The notes: generated by a model from the sequence alone, not told the origin. A stretch of 64,000 bases of DNA from Streptomyces angustmyceticus (GCF_019933235.1 NZ_CP082945.1:5803501-5867500); one strand, 5' to 3'. Counted from the first letter of the stretch, positions 37,936-47,090 are shown. Translations and numbers: made by a program.

Positions 37936-38133
37936 TCAGGCCCCCAGCCGCTTTTCGAGGAGGGTGACGGCGTACCGGCTGCCGTCGTCGCCCTCCTTGG
38001 CGGGCTGTTCCCCGACGACGGTGTAGCCGGCGCCCCGGCCGGAACCGGTCGGGCGATGCTGGCGCATGCCCAGGTCCACCAGTCGCCGCAGGTCGGCGCC
38101 GTCCCCGGCGAGGCGGAAGCTGATCTCGTCCAT
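37936..38133 (-). CDS. Hypothetical 65-residue protein
   Basis: Starts MDEISFRLAGDGADLRRL at ATG 38133; soluble, mixed charge, ends YAVTLLEKRLGA. The stop lies 8 bp from the pullulanase stop (convergent). No family recognised. It may be a real small protein, as coding-type GC bias is good; no ribosome site is obvious. Confidence 0.45.
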   Translation of the reverse strand: MDEISFRLAGDGADLRRLVDLGMRQHRPTGSGRGAGYTVVGEQPAKEGDDGSRYAVTLLEKRLGA

Positions 38134-38198
38134 GCCGCGATGATGTCGCACGGCGCGCCGCCGCCTGCGGCCGGGCCGCGTACGGGCGCCCACAGGTG

Positions 38199-38293
38199 AT
38201 CGCGGTCGCACCCCCGAGCTACCAGACGGCACGGTGTGGCACATCAACAGCGGCAACGAGATCTACCGGTACATCGGCGACCAGCCCAGCTGA
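38199..38293 (+). pseudogene. Gene remnant, C terminus of a lectin-like protein
   Basis: An open + frame ending TGA 38291-38293 reads PDGTVWHINSGNEIYRYIGD, which has the look of a beta-propeller/tachylectin-type repeat end (GTxWHIN..G.IYRYIG), but there is no start or upstream part. Probably a leftover of a deleted gene. Only the last 25-30 residues are recognisable. Confidence 0.4.
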
Positions 38294-38432
38294 TCCCGGC
38301 CGAACCATTCGTGCGGCTGCCGGCCGGAACACGCCGGAAGCCGCAGCGGTCCGATAGGACTCGGTACCCCGGAGAGGCGAAGGGGCGCCGACAGCAGCGT
38401 CGCCGCCTCATCAACGCCCGCTCACTCAAGAC

Positions 38433-38469
38433 GCAGCTGCCCGTCGGCGATTCACCGGCGGGCAGCTGC
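38433..38469. terminator. Hairpin downstream of the lectin gene
   Basis: Perfect 11-bp stem GCAGCTGCCCG / CGGGCAGCTGC with an additional inner CCGG-type pairing; ends about 53 bp past the lectin stop. Confidence 0.6.
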
Positions 38470-38521
38470 CGTTCGGCCTCGAAGTTCAGCGGAAGGCGCT
38501 GGGTGATCCGCCGGACAGTCC

Positions 38522-38950
38522 TCAGCCGAGCCGGAAGTGCTGGTTGGTCTTGTTCACGTCCTCCCACTGGACGAGCTTGGCTCCGTTGTCGGTGCTCTCG
38601 GCCAGCACAGACAGGACCTTGCCGCTGTGACGCGCCTCGATCGCGAAGTAGTGGCCGCTCTTCTGGATGAGCCTCCACTCCTGGTTCTGCTTGCCCGGTA
38701 CGTAGTCCCACTGGACCACCTGGGCGCCATCGTTGAAGCCCTCGGCCAGCACGGACAGGCACTTGCCGCTGTGGGTTGCTCGGACGAGGTAGTAACCGCC
38801 CGTTGTCGCCTCCAGGTTCCAGATCTGGTTCTTCTTGCCGTGGACGTACTCCCACTGCACGACCTCGGCCCCGTTGTCGGTGCTCTCGGCGAGGACCGAG
38901 GCGCACTTGTCGCTGTTCTCGGCTACCAGAGTGGCGGTGAAGACAGACAT
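38522..38950 (-). CDS. Ricin-type beta-trefoil lectin without signal peptide
   Basis: 142 residues made of three repeats of about 45 residues. Each has SGKxLSVLAExxxDGAxxVQW followed by the terminal QxW-type motif: NQIWNL, NQEWRL and NQHFRL (third degenerate). That is a complete beta-trefoil, a RICIN/CBM13-like carbohydrate-binding module, with no catalytic partner and no signal peptide (MSVFTATLVAENSDKC). So it is cytosolic or exported by another route. AGGGAGAAAG precedes ATG 38950. Surrounding sequence is less GC-rich than the window, suggesting transfer. Confidence 0.88.
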   Translation of the reverse strand: MSVFTATLVAENSDKCASVLAESTDNGAEVVQWEYVHGKKNQIWNLEATTGGYYLVRATHSGKCLSVLAEGFNDGAQVVQWDYVPGKQNQEWRLIQKSGHYFAIEARHSGKVLSVLAESTDNGAKLVQWEDVNKTNQHFRLG

Positions 38951-39376
38951 ACTTTCTCCCTAATTGCCAGTCACAGGAGGTTCCTCACCTTTGTTACCGA
39001 CCGGATCGGCAACTAAGCGGGCAGGCAAGGGGCTTGGCTGGTCGGGGGCTATCAATGGCCCGGAAAAATCGTCGGCTGTCGAACGGCGTCCCTCGCTCCT
39101 CCGCATCGTCGCCGTTCACCCAGCCAGGCTCCCCGTTGCCCGAAGCAGCCGGCCTCCACGGCTTCAACCGAGCCCACCACTGAGAGTCCCTGTGCGCAGC
39201 TCTCGGCCAGTTGCGATCGCCAAAACGAGACTCCTGTTCCACGCCCACCCCTCAAGATCGGAAAGACAACAGCCACTCAGGGCAGACTGACCCCACACGG
39301 ACCGCGCGACGGGCGCGGCGGCTCCGGGGCCGGCGAGCCACGGAAGCCGGGGGAAGTCGACTCAGGGGGCGGGGAC
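38951..39376. other. Lower-GC gap upstream of the lectin and MOSC genes
   Basis: Contains promoters for the lectin (minus) and MOSC gene (plus), presumably. No convincing gene: frames of 70-85 codons exist but have no family resemblance or ribosome site. Composition is lower in GC than the surroundings. Confidence 0.4.
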
Positions 39377-40093
39377 ATGGGCACGATGCTCGGCACGATC
39401 GAACGGATCTGGCGGTACCCCATCAAGTCCACCGGCGGCGAACTGCTCGACGAGGCCGCCGTGGACACCCGGGGCCTGGCCGGCGACCGGCTCTGGGCGG
39501 TGCGCGACGCCGAGGGCAAATTCGGCTCGGGCAAGAACACCCGCCGGTTCCGCCGCATGCCAGGACTGCTGCAGTTGCGCTCCCGCTACCCCGGCGGCGC
39601 CGTCACCAAGACGCCCGAACTGCTGGCCCCGGACGGCGAGCCCGTGGCGGACCCCACCTCCTACATGCGGCGCTACCTGGACCGGAACGACGTCGAAGTG
39701 GCCCGTGAGGGCACCGTCTCGCACTTCGACCAGCTCCCCCTCAGCGTCCTGACCACCGCCACCCTCGACTGGGTCCGCGCGGCCGTCCCCGGCGTCCCGG
39801 CCGACGAGCGCCGCTTCCGCCCCAACCTGCTGCTGCGCACCCCACCGGGCACGCCCCCCTTCGTGGAGGACGAGTGGTTCGGCAGCACCGCCCGCGTCGG
39901 CACCACCCTGCGGATACGTTTCGAGCGCTCCAGCGAACGCTGCGCCATGACCAACGACGCCCAGCAGGACCTTCCCCACTCCCCCCAGATCCTGCGAGCC
40001 ATCGCCCGGGCCCACGACATGCGCCTGGACGCCCTGGCCACTATCACCCACCCCGGCCGCATCCGCCTGGGAGACCCCATCGAACTGACGTGA
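39377..40093 (+). CDS. MOSC-domain protein
   Basis: 238 residues. N-terminal MOSC_N barrel (IWRYPIKSTGGELLDEAAVD, GLAGDRLWAV) and C-terminal MOSC with RPNLLLRT and the conserved Cys in SERCAMTNDAQQ, the presumed sulfur or molybdenum-cofactor ligand. Family members include Moco sulfurases and YiiM/mARC-type amidoxime reductases. Cytosolic. Isolated gene; its 3' end is followed by repeat copy C. Confidence 0.88.
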   Translation: MGTMLGTIERIWRYPIKSTGGELLDEAAVDTRGLAGDRLWAVRDAEGKFGSGKNTRRFRRMPGLLQLRSRYPGGAVTKTPELLAPDGEPVADPTSYMRRYLDRNDVEVAREGTVSHFDQLPLSVLTTATLDWVRAAVPGVPADERRFRPNLLLRTPPGTPPFVEDEWFGSTARVGTTLRIRFERSSERCAMTNDAQQDLPHSPQILRAIARAHDMRLDALATITHPGRIRLGDPIELT

Positions 40094-40117
40094 CGCCCCA
40101 CCCACGTTTCACTTAAC

Positions 40118-40412
40118 TCCCCCACGGGAGGTGACGGGCCGGAGCGGGTGGGTGTCCGGACGTAAAGCGAAGCAGTCCGGACACCCACCCGCTCCGGCCC
40201 GTCACCGCACCCACAGCCCCGCGCAGCGGACCGGCCCGCCGCAGGCGCAACGGCGGGAAAGACAAAAACGGGGCGAGGCAAAGCGCAGCGGACCGGCCCG
40301 CCGCCAGGCGCAACGCCGGGCGCACCCGCGCAGCGGGGCGAAATACGGTGAGAAACCCCCACGGCGGGTCAGACAAAAACGTGGGCCGAAGGCAAAGCGC
40401 AGCGAACCCGTC
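40118..40412 (+). repeat. Dispersed hairpin repeat, copy C
   Basis: Perfect 31-bp stem (40131-40161 / 40175-40205) around the loop GTAAAGCGAAGCA (40162-40174), then a tail with GCGCAGCGGACCGG repeated twice and ACAAAAACGTGGG. The tail runs into the 3' end of the TetR gene, encoding its last residues. The stem core differs from copy A by compensatory changes. Confidence 0.85.
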
Positions 40413-41076
40413 CCGCCAACTCCGCGAACATCCCGCCCTCCGGCTCGTCGGCGAGGATCTGCCGCACCACGCCCGCCATCCGCTCGTCGTACGCGGCGCT
40501 CACCGCCGCCAGGGCCGCGAAGTCGTGGACCAGCTGCCGTTCGAGTTCGGCGCGGGGGATCGGGCGTCCGTCCAGCCACAGGAGGGCGGTGGTCTCGGCG
40601 AGCGAGATCCAGGAGCGGACCACCAACTCCAGCCGGGGGGCGGGGTCGGGGATGCCGAGATGGGCGAGGATTTGCAGGTAGGCGGCCTGGCGGACGCCGT
40701 CGATCATGGCGTTGGTGCGGGCCGAGCCGATGGCGGGGCCGCCGCGCATCAGGGCCGAGAAGCCGGGGCCGTGCTCCTCGACGAAGTCGAAGAAGCGCTC
40801 CATGACCCGCAACAGCCGGGCGCCGAGCGGGCCTTCGTGCGGCTCGACGAACCGGGCCGTGAGTTCCTCGGCGGCGCGCCGCAGCGCGGCCTCGTACAGC
40901 TGCTGCTTGCCGGGGAAGTAGTGGTAGACCAGCGGGCGGGAGATGCCGGCCGCCTCGGCGACCTCGTCGATCGACACGTCCTCGGGGGAACGGTGGCTGA
41001 AGAGGTCGAGTGCGACGGCGATCAGCTGCTCGCGCCGCTCCTCGACGCCCATCCTGCGGCGCGCCCCGGTGGTCAT
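40369..41076 (-). CDS. TetR-family regulator
   Basis: 235 residues. HTH: VSIDEVAEAAGISRPLVYHY (about residues 34-53); C-terminal ligand domain with IPRAELERQLVHDF near the end. The final residues (RCALPSAHVFV) are encoded by repeat copy C and look added to the native end. Start set at ATG 41076; a GTG six codons upstream is possible. Target unknown: the neighbour upstream is a decayed reductase, so its original regulated gene may be lost or elsewhere. Confidence 0.88.
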   Translation of the reverse strand: MTTGARRRMGVEERREQLIAVALDLFSHRSPEDVSIDEVAEAAGISRPLVYHYFPGKQQLYEAALRRAAEELTARFVEPHEGPLGARLLRVMERFFDFVEEHGPGFSALMRGGPAIGSARTNAMIDGVRQAAYLQILAHLGIPDPAPRLELVVRSWISLAETTALLWLDGRPIPRAELERQLVHDFAALAAVSAAYDERMAGVVRQILADEPEGGMFAELAGRVRCALPSAHVFV

Positions 41077-41124
41077 GCCGACCAGCGTAACCACCCGGGG
41101 CGCGGCACGGAATCACAGGTCAAA

Positions 41125-41543
41125 TCACAGATCGAGCACAAGACGGCCGCCGTGTGCCCGCGAGACGCACAGCAGCAGCGAATCGGCGCGCTCGGCGTCC
41201 GTCAGCAGGTCGTCGCGGTGGTCCACCGTTCCGGCCGGCACCCGCTGTTGGCAGGTGCCGCAGAATCCCCGCTCGCAGGAGTACGGCAGATCGGGCAGCG
41301 CCTGCGCGCGGATGGCCCGCAGCGCGCTGGTGTCCGCGGGGACCGCCACCGTACGGCAGCACCAGGTCGAGGTGCGCGCCCGGCTCCCAGTCCGGAAGGC
41401 CGTCCCCCTCCAGGCGCAGCCGGACCACGCCCTCGGCCTCCTCGGCGCGCTCCGCCACCCGCAGCCACCGGGCCCCGGCGCCGCCGCGGCCCTGCCCGGA
41501 GACCGGCGGGTCCAGCGCGGGCAGTCGGGCGCGACGAGGCGGT
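41125..41543 (-). pseudogene. Decayed ferredoxin-type oxidoreductase (PDR/VanB-like)
   Basis: Two parts in different frames. 5' part: ARWLRVAERAEEAEGVVRLR to PGAHLDLVLPYGG, the start of an FAD-binding reductase domain. 3' part: TVAVPADTSALRAIRAQALP and LPYSCERGFCGTCQQRV (four-Cys 2Fe-2S site, last Cys in LLLCVSRA), ending RLVLDL. The middle (rest of FAD domain and whole NAD domain, roughly 170-200 residues) is missing, and the joint shifts the frame. A GTG before AVPADTS could still make a free-standing ferredoxin. Confidence 0.75.
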
Positions 41544-43514
41544 CTAGCCCACCGCCCCGATCCCCTTGCCGTTCGTCAGGCGTCCCCGGAGTTCCGCGCG
41601 GTCGCCCGCCTTCGCCGGGAGGGTCAGCAGGCGTCCGGTGGCCCGGCCGTGCACGCCGCCGGTGGTGGTGATCGAGGCGACCTGGCGGCTGCCCGCCGCC
41701 AGCAGCCACCACTGCCCGGCGGGGGACTTCCACAGCACCCCGGCCAGGGCCCGCGGCGACCGGGGCCCGCAGGCCGTACCGCCCTCGGCGTGCGCCGTCA
41801 CGGAGCCCGCCGCATAGGGCCGACCGCCCGGTGCCGGGGTCTGGATCTGGGCCATCGTCCGGCTGCCGGGACCGCGCCAGGTCTCGGCGCGGGTGCACAG
41901 CCAGGCCGCGGTGCCCGCGCCCCCGGGCAGCGGCTGGCGGGCGAACTCCCAGGCGTTCACCGCGCGGACGCCCTGGCCGCGCACCGCGGCCAGCTGGCAG
42001 GCCGTGCGCGCCCACGCCGTCCCGGCCCGCGGCCCGGTCACCTCGCCCGGCCTGCGGGGGGCGCCGTACGTCAGCCGGGCCGGGGTCAGTTCGCCGAGAT
42101 CGGTGAGCAGCCGCCCGCCCATCCGCAGCGCGGGCCAGCCCGAGCACGTCGGCGCGGGCCGCGGGGTGGGCACCGGGTCGGTCATGCCGCCCGGCCCGAT
42201 CCGCACCGGGCTGCCCGCCGCGCCCGGCTTCAGCAGATCGACCAGCCGCGCCGATGTCACCCACGGGGCGGTCAGATACCGGACGTTGCCCTGCGTACGG
42301 CTCACGACCAGCGCGCTCGCCGACGCCGCCGCGGCGCCGTCGGTCCGGGCGAAGTCCACCGCCGCGCCCGTGCCGTCGCCCTGCCCCTCGCCGTCGGCGG
42401 CCTCCGCGTAGCGCACCACCCGCAGCCCGTCGTGGAAGAGCACCACCACGACGTGGTCCACCACGCCCGCGAACAGCAGTTGGGCCGGGCCCGACGCCGG
42501 TCCGGTCGGGGTGCCGGGCGTCGCCGAGACCGGCACCCCGGCGCCCGGCCTGGCCCACACCGCCAGCGCCCGCCGCAGCAGCGCCTTGTCGTGGATGCGG
42601 TCGCCGCGCGCGGGCCAGGCCGAGAAGTCCTGGCGGGCGGCGCTCCTCCAGGCGGTCGCGGAGGTCACCGTGAGCTTGCCGGGGTCCAGGGCCGCTTCGG
42701 CCGCCGCGTTGCGCGCGTACGGCGGGGCGGCGGCGCCGTCCGGGCCCCAGCCGTCGCCCGGCAGCCCCAGCAACGCCCCGCACACCAGCACCGCCGCACC
42801 GGCCGTCAGCACCGCCCGGCCGTGCTGCCGCCGCCGGATCAGATCCGTCGGCCTGGCCTGCAGCGCGCACGGGTCGAACTCGGGCGACTCCAGCAGCGAA
42901 CGGTCCCGGCTCCCGGCCGGCGTCGCGGCCCGCTCCGCCTCCTCCAGCGCCGCACGGGGGTGGGCCACCCCGGCAGCCTCCAGCACCCGGCGGGTCTCCG
43001 GCGCGCTCAGCCGCTCCAGATCGCGCAGCACGAACGCCGCCCGCCCCGGCCCGGACAGCGCCGACAGCGCCTGGTCCAGGGCGAGTTCGTCGGCGCCGCC
43101 GGAGCGCGGGAAGAGCCGCAGGCCCCAGACCTGGGGGAGCGGGGGCGGCGGCACCGGCAGCCAGCGACGCGAGCGGCCGGCGGCCAGGGCGGCCCGCAGG
43201 ACCCGCAGCCGGACGAAGGCGTAGCCGGGGTCGATCGCCGCGTCCGCGCCGGCGCGCTGGGCGGGCAGTCCCAGACCTCGGGTGGAGCTGCGCTGGCGCG
43301 GCAGGGTCCGCTGCACGACGGCGTGGGCGGCCAGCACCCGCCGGCCGCGGCTGGGGCCCGGCGGCAGCACGAGGTAGGCCAGCCGGACCAGCCGCGGGTA
43401 GTGCTCGACCAGCGCCGCCTCGGCCTGCTCGACGTCGATGACGTCGCCGAGGTCCTCGAGGCTGCCGGCGGGGGCGCGGTCCGGACGCTGGGGTGTCGCT
43501 TGCTGCTGCTTCAC
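41544..43514 (-). CDS. Sigma-factor-like membrane protein with large outside domain
   Basis: 656 residues. The first 200 resemble a degenerate sigma-70/ECF architecture: ALVEHYPRLVRLAYLVLPP (region 2-like), ALSALSGPGRAAFVLRDLER (region 4-like) and APETRRVLEAAG. A membrane helix (about residues 240-258) is followed by a 390-residue extracytoplasmic domain with Cys pairs (CSGW, TACQLA, CTRAET, TACGP). No DNA-recognition helix is obvious. GTG start 43514. Such proteins are common in Streptomyces and of unknown role; anchoring would suggest a membrane-tethered regulator. It overlaps the end of the decayed reductase. Confidence 0.7.
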   Translation of the reverse strand: MKQQQATPQRPDRAPAGSLEDLGDVIDVEQAEAALVEHYPRLVRLAYLVLPPGPSRGRRVLAAHAVVQRTLPRQRSSTRGLGLPAQRAGADAAIDPGYAFVRLRVLRAALAAGRSRRWLPVPPPPLPQVWGLRLFPRSGGADELALDQALSALSGPGRAAFVLRDLERLSAPETRRVLEAAGVAHPRAALEEAERAATPAGSRDRSLLESPEFDPCALQARPTDLIRRRQHGRAVLTAGAAVLVCGALLGLPGDGWGPDGAAAPPYARNAAAEAALDPGKLTVTSATAWRSAARQDFSAWPARGDRIHDKALLRRALAVWARPGAGVPVSATPGTPTGPASGPAQLLFAGVVDHVVVVLFHDGLRVVRYAEAADGEGQGDGTGAAVDFARTDGAAAASASALVVSRTQGNVRYLTAPWVTSARLVDLLKPGAAGSPVRIGPGGMTDPVPTPRPAPTCSGWPALRMGGRLLTDLGELTPARLTYGAPRRPGEVTGPRAGTAWARTACQLAAVRGQGVRAVNAWEFARQPLPGGAGTAAWLCTRAETWRGPGSRTMAQIQTPAPGGRPYAAGSVTAHAEGGTACGPRSPRALAGVLWKSPAGQWWLLAAGSRQVASITTTGGVHGRATGRLLTLPAKAGDRAELRGRLTNGKGIGAVG

Positions 43515-43648
43515 GTTCGGTGAAACGAGTGATTCCTGTGATGGTCACCGGCCCCGCACGGGGCCCCGGCGGGTGACCCGCACCCGGCCGCGGCCACCGC
43601 GGTGCGCCGACCGCGGTGGCCGCTCCGGGGCTGCCGGACCCGCCGGCT

Positions 43649-43879
43649 TCAGCGCTGCAGGTCGAACTCGCCGTCCCGGGCGCCGAGGACGAAGGCCCGC
43701 CACTCGGCCTCGGTGTAGCGCAGTACCACATCGGGGTCCGTGGAGTTGCGCATGGCCACCGCGCCCCGCTCCAGGAAGGCGATCTCCACGGCCTCCTCGG
43801 CGTCGCCGGGGGCGCGCTGCCAGACGGCGTCGGAGATGTCGAGGGCGTAGAGCCACTCCTTCTCAGCTGCGGCACTCAT
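43649..43879 (-). CDS. DUF397-domain protein
   Basis: 76 residues: WLYALDISDAVWQRAPGDAE, VEIAFLERGAVAMRNSTDPD, LRYTEAEWRAFVLGARDGEF. The second half is the DUF397 pattern (VAMRNSxDPxxxxLxYTxAEWxAFxxGxxxGEFD). Unlike most family members it has no XRE gene beside it, as the neighbours are the glucosaminidase and the sigma-like protein. Start ATG 43879. Confidence 0.85.
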   Translation of the reverse strand: MSAAAEKEWLYALDISDAVWQRAPGDAEEAVEIAFLERGAVAMRNSTDPDVVLRYTEAEWRAFVLGARDGEFDLQR

Positions 43880-43928
43880 ACCGTGATCCCCTCGCTCGTG
43901 GTGCGTTCCCGGTCAGCGTACGCGGCGC

Positions 43929-46900
43929 TCAGGCGAGCTTCCACCGGCGGAATTCCGCCGTCCCGCGGTCCCCCGTCGCGGAGTTGGCGGCGGACTGGTG
44001 CAGGCCGGTGTCCTGCCGGGCGGCCGCTCCGGGGACGCTGACGGTGGCGATCTCGCGCCAGGTCGCGCCGTCGTCGGTGGAGCAGGAGCCGGTGTACGTG
44101 CCCCCGGCCGCGGTGTCCTTCCCGCGGGTCAGGCGGAGCAGGACGGGCGCGGTGACGCCGGTGATCCGGCGGTAGGTGTCCAGGGTGCCGTCGCCGCTCG
44201 CGTCGTAGGACAGCACGACGCCGTTGGCGGGGGTCACCGACAGGTTGAGGAAGCCGAGGGCGTCCGGCGCGCCCGGGGCCGGGGGCGCGGTGAGGCGGTT
44301 GCGGACGACGAGGCCGGCGCGGGCCCAGGGGCCGGTCGGGTCCTGGGAGGTGACCTCGACGGTGGCCGAGCCGCCCGCGGCGAGCGCCCCCGGCCGGTAG
44401 ACCGCGCCGAACTCGGCGGTGCCCTTCCACAGGTCGGCGCCGCCGCCGTTGACGGCCAGCCGGTCGTCCAACTGGCCGAAAACCGCCGCATTGGTGGTGA
44501 CGGTCCGCAGCCCGTCGTCCAGCGGGCCCGCCACGAACAGGGTGCCGTGCCGCGCCGCGCGGACCCGCGGCTCGCCCCGGGGGCCGTAGTCGACGGCGAG
44601 GTCGTAGGGGAGCGGGCGCAGGGGGGCGTCGAGCCGTCCTGCGGGGGCGGTGACCCGCCAGCGGGCGCGGCCGGTGCCGCCGGGCGGGAGCGACGGCAGC
44701 GACACCGGGCCCGACGCGGTGGCGTCGACGCCGGTCAGCGCGAAGTCCACCCGGCCGGTCGCGCGCAGCCCGTTGACGTTGCGCAGCGCCGCGGTGACGG
44801 TGGCCCGGCCGCCCGGCGGCAGCGCGGGCGGATCGGCGGTGACCGTGACGGTGCCCTGGTAGGGAGCCTTGGCGAGGGTGTCGTGGACGCGGCGCGCGGT
44901 GCGGTACGCGTCGGTCGTCGGGCGCAGCGGATGGCCGGTGCGCGCGCGGGTCCAGGGTTCCTCCATGGCGTACCAGTCGAAGGTCTTCGGCGGCCGGCCG
45001 GCGGCCAGCGCGTCGGCGAGTTCGTCCAAGTACGCCTGCCACTGCGGGAGATGGACCTCGCCGATCAGGCCGTGCCAGTCGCGGTTGGCGTAGTTGGCGA
45101 GGGAGCCGCCGTCGGCGGTGGCCCGGTCCGCCCAGGTGGTGATCAGCGCGCGGGCACTGTGCTCCAGCCGCGCCTCCTCCTCGGCGTCGCCCGCCATGGC
45201 CCTGGCCTGGGCCAGCCACGGGCCGAGGAGGAAGGACCGGTGCGCGCCGGTGACCTCGTCGCTGAGCCGCATCAGCCGCAGCCACAGGTCCGCCAGCGCG
45301 CCGAACGCCGCCCGGTCCTCGCGCCGGTACGCCTCCTGGAGCTGCCCGATCAGCTGCCAGGACCGGTTGGCGAGGGCCTGCCGGGCGGCGTCCGTCAGGT
45401 CGTGGCGGTAGGCGTCGCCGGCGCGCAGTGCGGGGCGGACCCGCAGCAGCGCGGCGAAGGCGGTGTCGAACGCCGCCGGGTCGAAGGCCGGGGTGTGGGT
45501 GGCGTAGACGGTGCCGGAGCGGGCGGCCAGCGACGGGCGGGCGGCGAAGACCGAGTCGTGCGGCCGGCCGTCCGCGCTGGAGATCTCGTACGCGCTGGTG
45601 CGCAGCGCGGCGTACGCGGCTCGGGCCGCCTCGTCGCGGGCGCCGTAGCGCAGGTCGGCATAGCCGTCGAACCACGCGGCGCGGTCCACCGGGCGCTCCC
45701 GCCAGGCCAGTTCGCAAAACAGCTCGAAGGCGGCCGGGTCGCGTTCGGCGGCCTCCGGCATGTACGCGGTCCCGGCGAGCTTGCTGCCCGGCTTGTCGCG
45801 CCAGGCGGTGAAGCGCTCGGCCCAGAGGTGGGTCCTGGCGCCGAGGGTGGTGCGGCCGCCGAAGTTGGGGATGGAGCCGAAGGCGTACGGCACCCCGCCC
45901 CAGTCCCGCTCCCGGTCGGTGACCGTGTCCAGGTCGCTGAGGCCGTCCACGATCAGCATCCGGTCGTGGTCGACGGCGTCCAGCAGGTCGCGCCGCGGGT
46001 TGCCCTGCCAGCCCAGGATCACCCAGGTGGCGTCGGGGCGGGCGGTGCGCAGCGCCTTCTCGACGGCGCGCGCGGCGTCCGGCACGGGCACGTCGCCGGG
46101 GTCGCCGCCCTCGTGCAGCAGATCCATCTTGAAGTGGTCGGCGGGGCCGAGGAGTTGCTGCTGATGGCGGTAGAAGGAGGCGGCGGCCGCGGCGAAGGCG
46201 TCGGTGCGCGGATCGAGCCAGTCGGGGCGTTTGAGGCCGGACCAGGTGCCCTGCGGCACGGTGCGGGCGCCGGGGTTGCGGGCGGCGAAACCGTCCGGGA
46301 CGGTGCCGAAGTAGCCGGGCAGGACGGGGTGCATGCCGAGTTCGCGCAGCCGGTCGGTGATCCTGCGGCCCAGCTCGGCCCGCCTGTCGATCAGGCCGTG
46401 GCTGAGCGGGCCGCCGTAGCCGCTCATGTTCTGCAGCAGCCACCAGGGCTGGTGCGAGGGCGCCGGGAGCCAGGCGCGGGCCTCGGCGTCGGAGTAGCCG
46501 GAGTCGGTGAACAGCCGGTGGTAGACGGCCTCGGCGCCCGGGGTGACCAGCACCTCGTTCACCCCGTGCAGCGCCAGCACGTCGAGCAGCCGCTCCCAGT
46601 GCGGCCAGTCGGCGTACGGGGCGGTGTAGCCGTCGTGGGTGTCGTTGAGGGCGAAGCGGTGGCGCAGCGCGGTGGACCGCTCGACGGGCGCGGCCGGGGC
46701 GGGCAGCCGGCCGGGAAGATCCACCTGGTCGCCGGCCCAGGACAGGTGGGCCCGGCAGGTGTACTTGAGGTACCAGTGGACGCCGGTCAGCAGGACGGCG
46801 GGGGTGGTCCCGGAAACCGTGATCCGGCCCGCCCGGCCGTCCACCCGGAAGCGGTCGGCGCCGCCGTCCGGGGTGAGCGGCACCAGATGGAACTGGTCGG

Positions 46901-47090
46901 CGTGCCGGGGCAGCAGCCGGGTCAGCGCGGCCCGCGCCGGTGCGGTGTCGTGGGCCGGTGCCCGCTCCGGGCGGCGGGCGGAGGTCCCGGCGGCCGCGGC
47001 GCCGCCGGCGGGGGCGGCCCCGCCGAGCGCCGCCCCGGCGCCGATCGCTCCGGCGGTTCCCAGCAGTGCGCGTCGTGACGGTCGGCTCAC
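43929..47090 (-). CDS. Secreted alpha-N-acetylglucosaminidase (GH89, NAGLU-like)
   Basis: 1053 residues. Tat-type signal (SRPSRRALLGTAGAIGAG), cleavage near GGAAAAG. The first 750 residues match NAGLU: HWYLKYTCRAHLSWAGDQVD (N-terminal domain), VLALHGVNEVLVTPG, PSHQPWWLLQNMSGYGGPLS, YFGTVPDGFAARNPGA, and a helical C-terminal part ending FDWYAMEEPW. After it comes an NEW3-like beta domain and a C-terminal concanavalin-type domain (WREIATVSVPGAA). Hydrolyses terminal alpha-GlcNAc of glycans outside the cell. GTG start 47090; the ribosome site lies in a hairpin (47093-47139). Confidence 0.92.
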   Translation of the reverse strand: MSRPSRRALLGTAGAIGAGAALGGAAPAGGAAAAGTSARRPERAPAHDTAPARAALTRLLPRHADQFHLVPLTPDGGADRFRVDGRAGRITVSGTTPAVLLTGVHWYLKYTCRAHLSWAGDQVDLPGRLPAPAAPVERSTALRHRFALNDTHDGYTAPYADWPHWERLLDVLALHGVNEVLVTPGAEAVYHRLFTDSGYSDAEARAWLPAPSHQPWWLLQNMSGYGGPLSHGLIDRRAELGRRITDRLRELGMHPVLPGYFGTVPDGFAARNPGARTVPQGTWSGLKRPDWLDPRTDAFAAAAASFYRHQQQLLGPADHFKMDLLHEGGDPGDVPVPDAARAVEKALRTARPDATWVILGWQGNPRRDLLDAVDHDRMLIVDGLSDLDTVTDRERDWGGVPYAFGSIPNFGGRTTLGARTHLWAERFTAWRDKPGSKLAGTAYMPEAAERDPAAFELFCELAWRERPVDRAAWFDGYADLRYGARDEAARAAYAALRTSAYEISSADGRPHDSVFAARPSLAARSGTVYATHTPAFDPAAFDTAFAALLRVRPALRAGDAYRHDLTDAARQALANRSWQLIGQLQEAYRREDRAAFGALADLWLRLMRLSDEVTGAHRSFLLGPWLAQARAMAGDAEEEARLEHSARALITTWADRATADGGSLANYANRDWHGLIGEVHLPQWQAYLDELADALAAGRPPKTFDWYAMEEPWTRARTGHPLRPTTDAYRTARRVHDTLAKAPYQGTVTVTADPPALPPGGRATVTAALRNVNGLRATGRVDFALTGVDATASGPVSLPSLPPGGTGRARWRVTAPAGRLDAPLRPLPYDLAVDYGPRGEPRVRAARHGTLFVAGPLDDGLRTVTTNAAVFGQLDDRLAVNGGGADLWKGTAEFGAVYRPGALAAGGSATVEVTSQDPTGPWARAGLVVRNRLTAPPAPGAPDALGFLNLSVTPANGVVLSYDASGDGTLDTYRRITGVTAPVLLRLTRGKDTAAGGTYTGSCSTDDGATWREIATVSVPGAAARQDTGLHQSAANSATGDRGTAEFRRWKLA

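Noticed and set aside
38994..39248. 84-codon minus ORF between lectin and MOSC genes
   Set aside because: No ribosome site, no family resemblance, and poor codon pattern.
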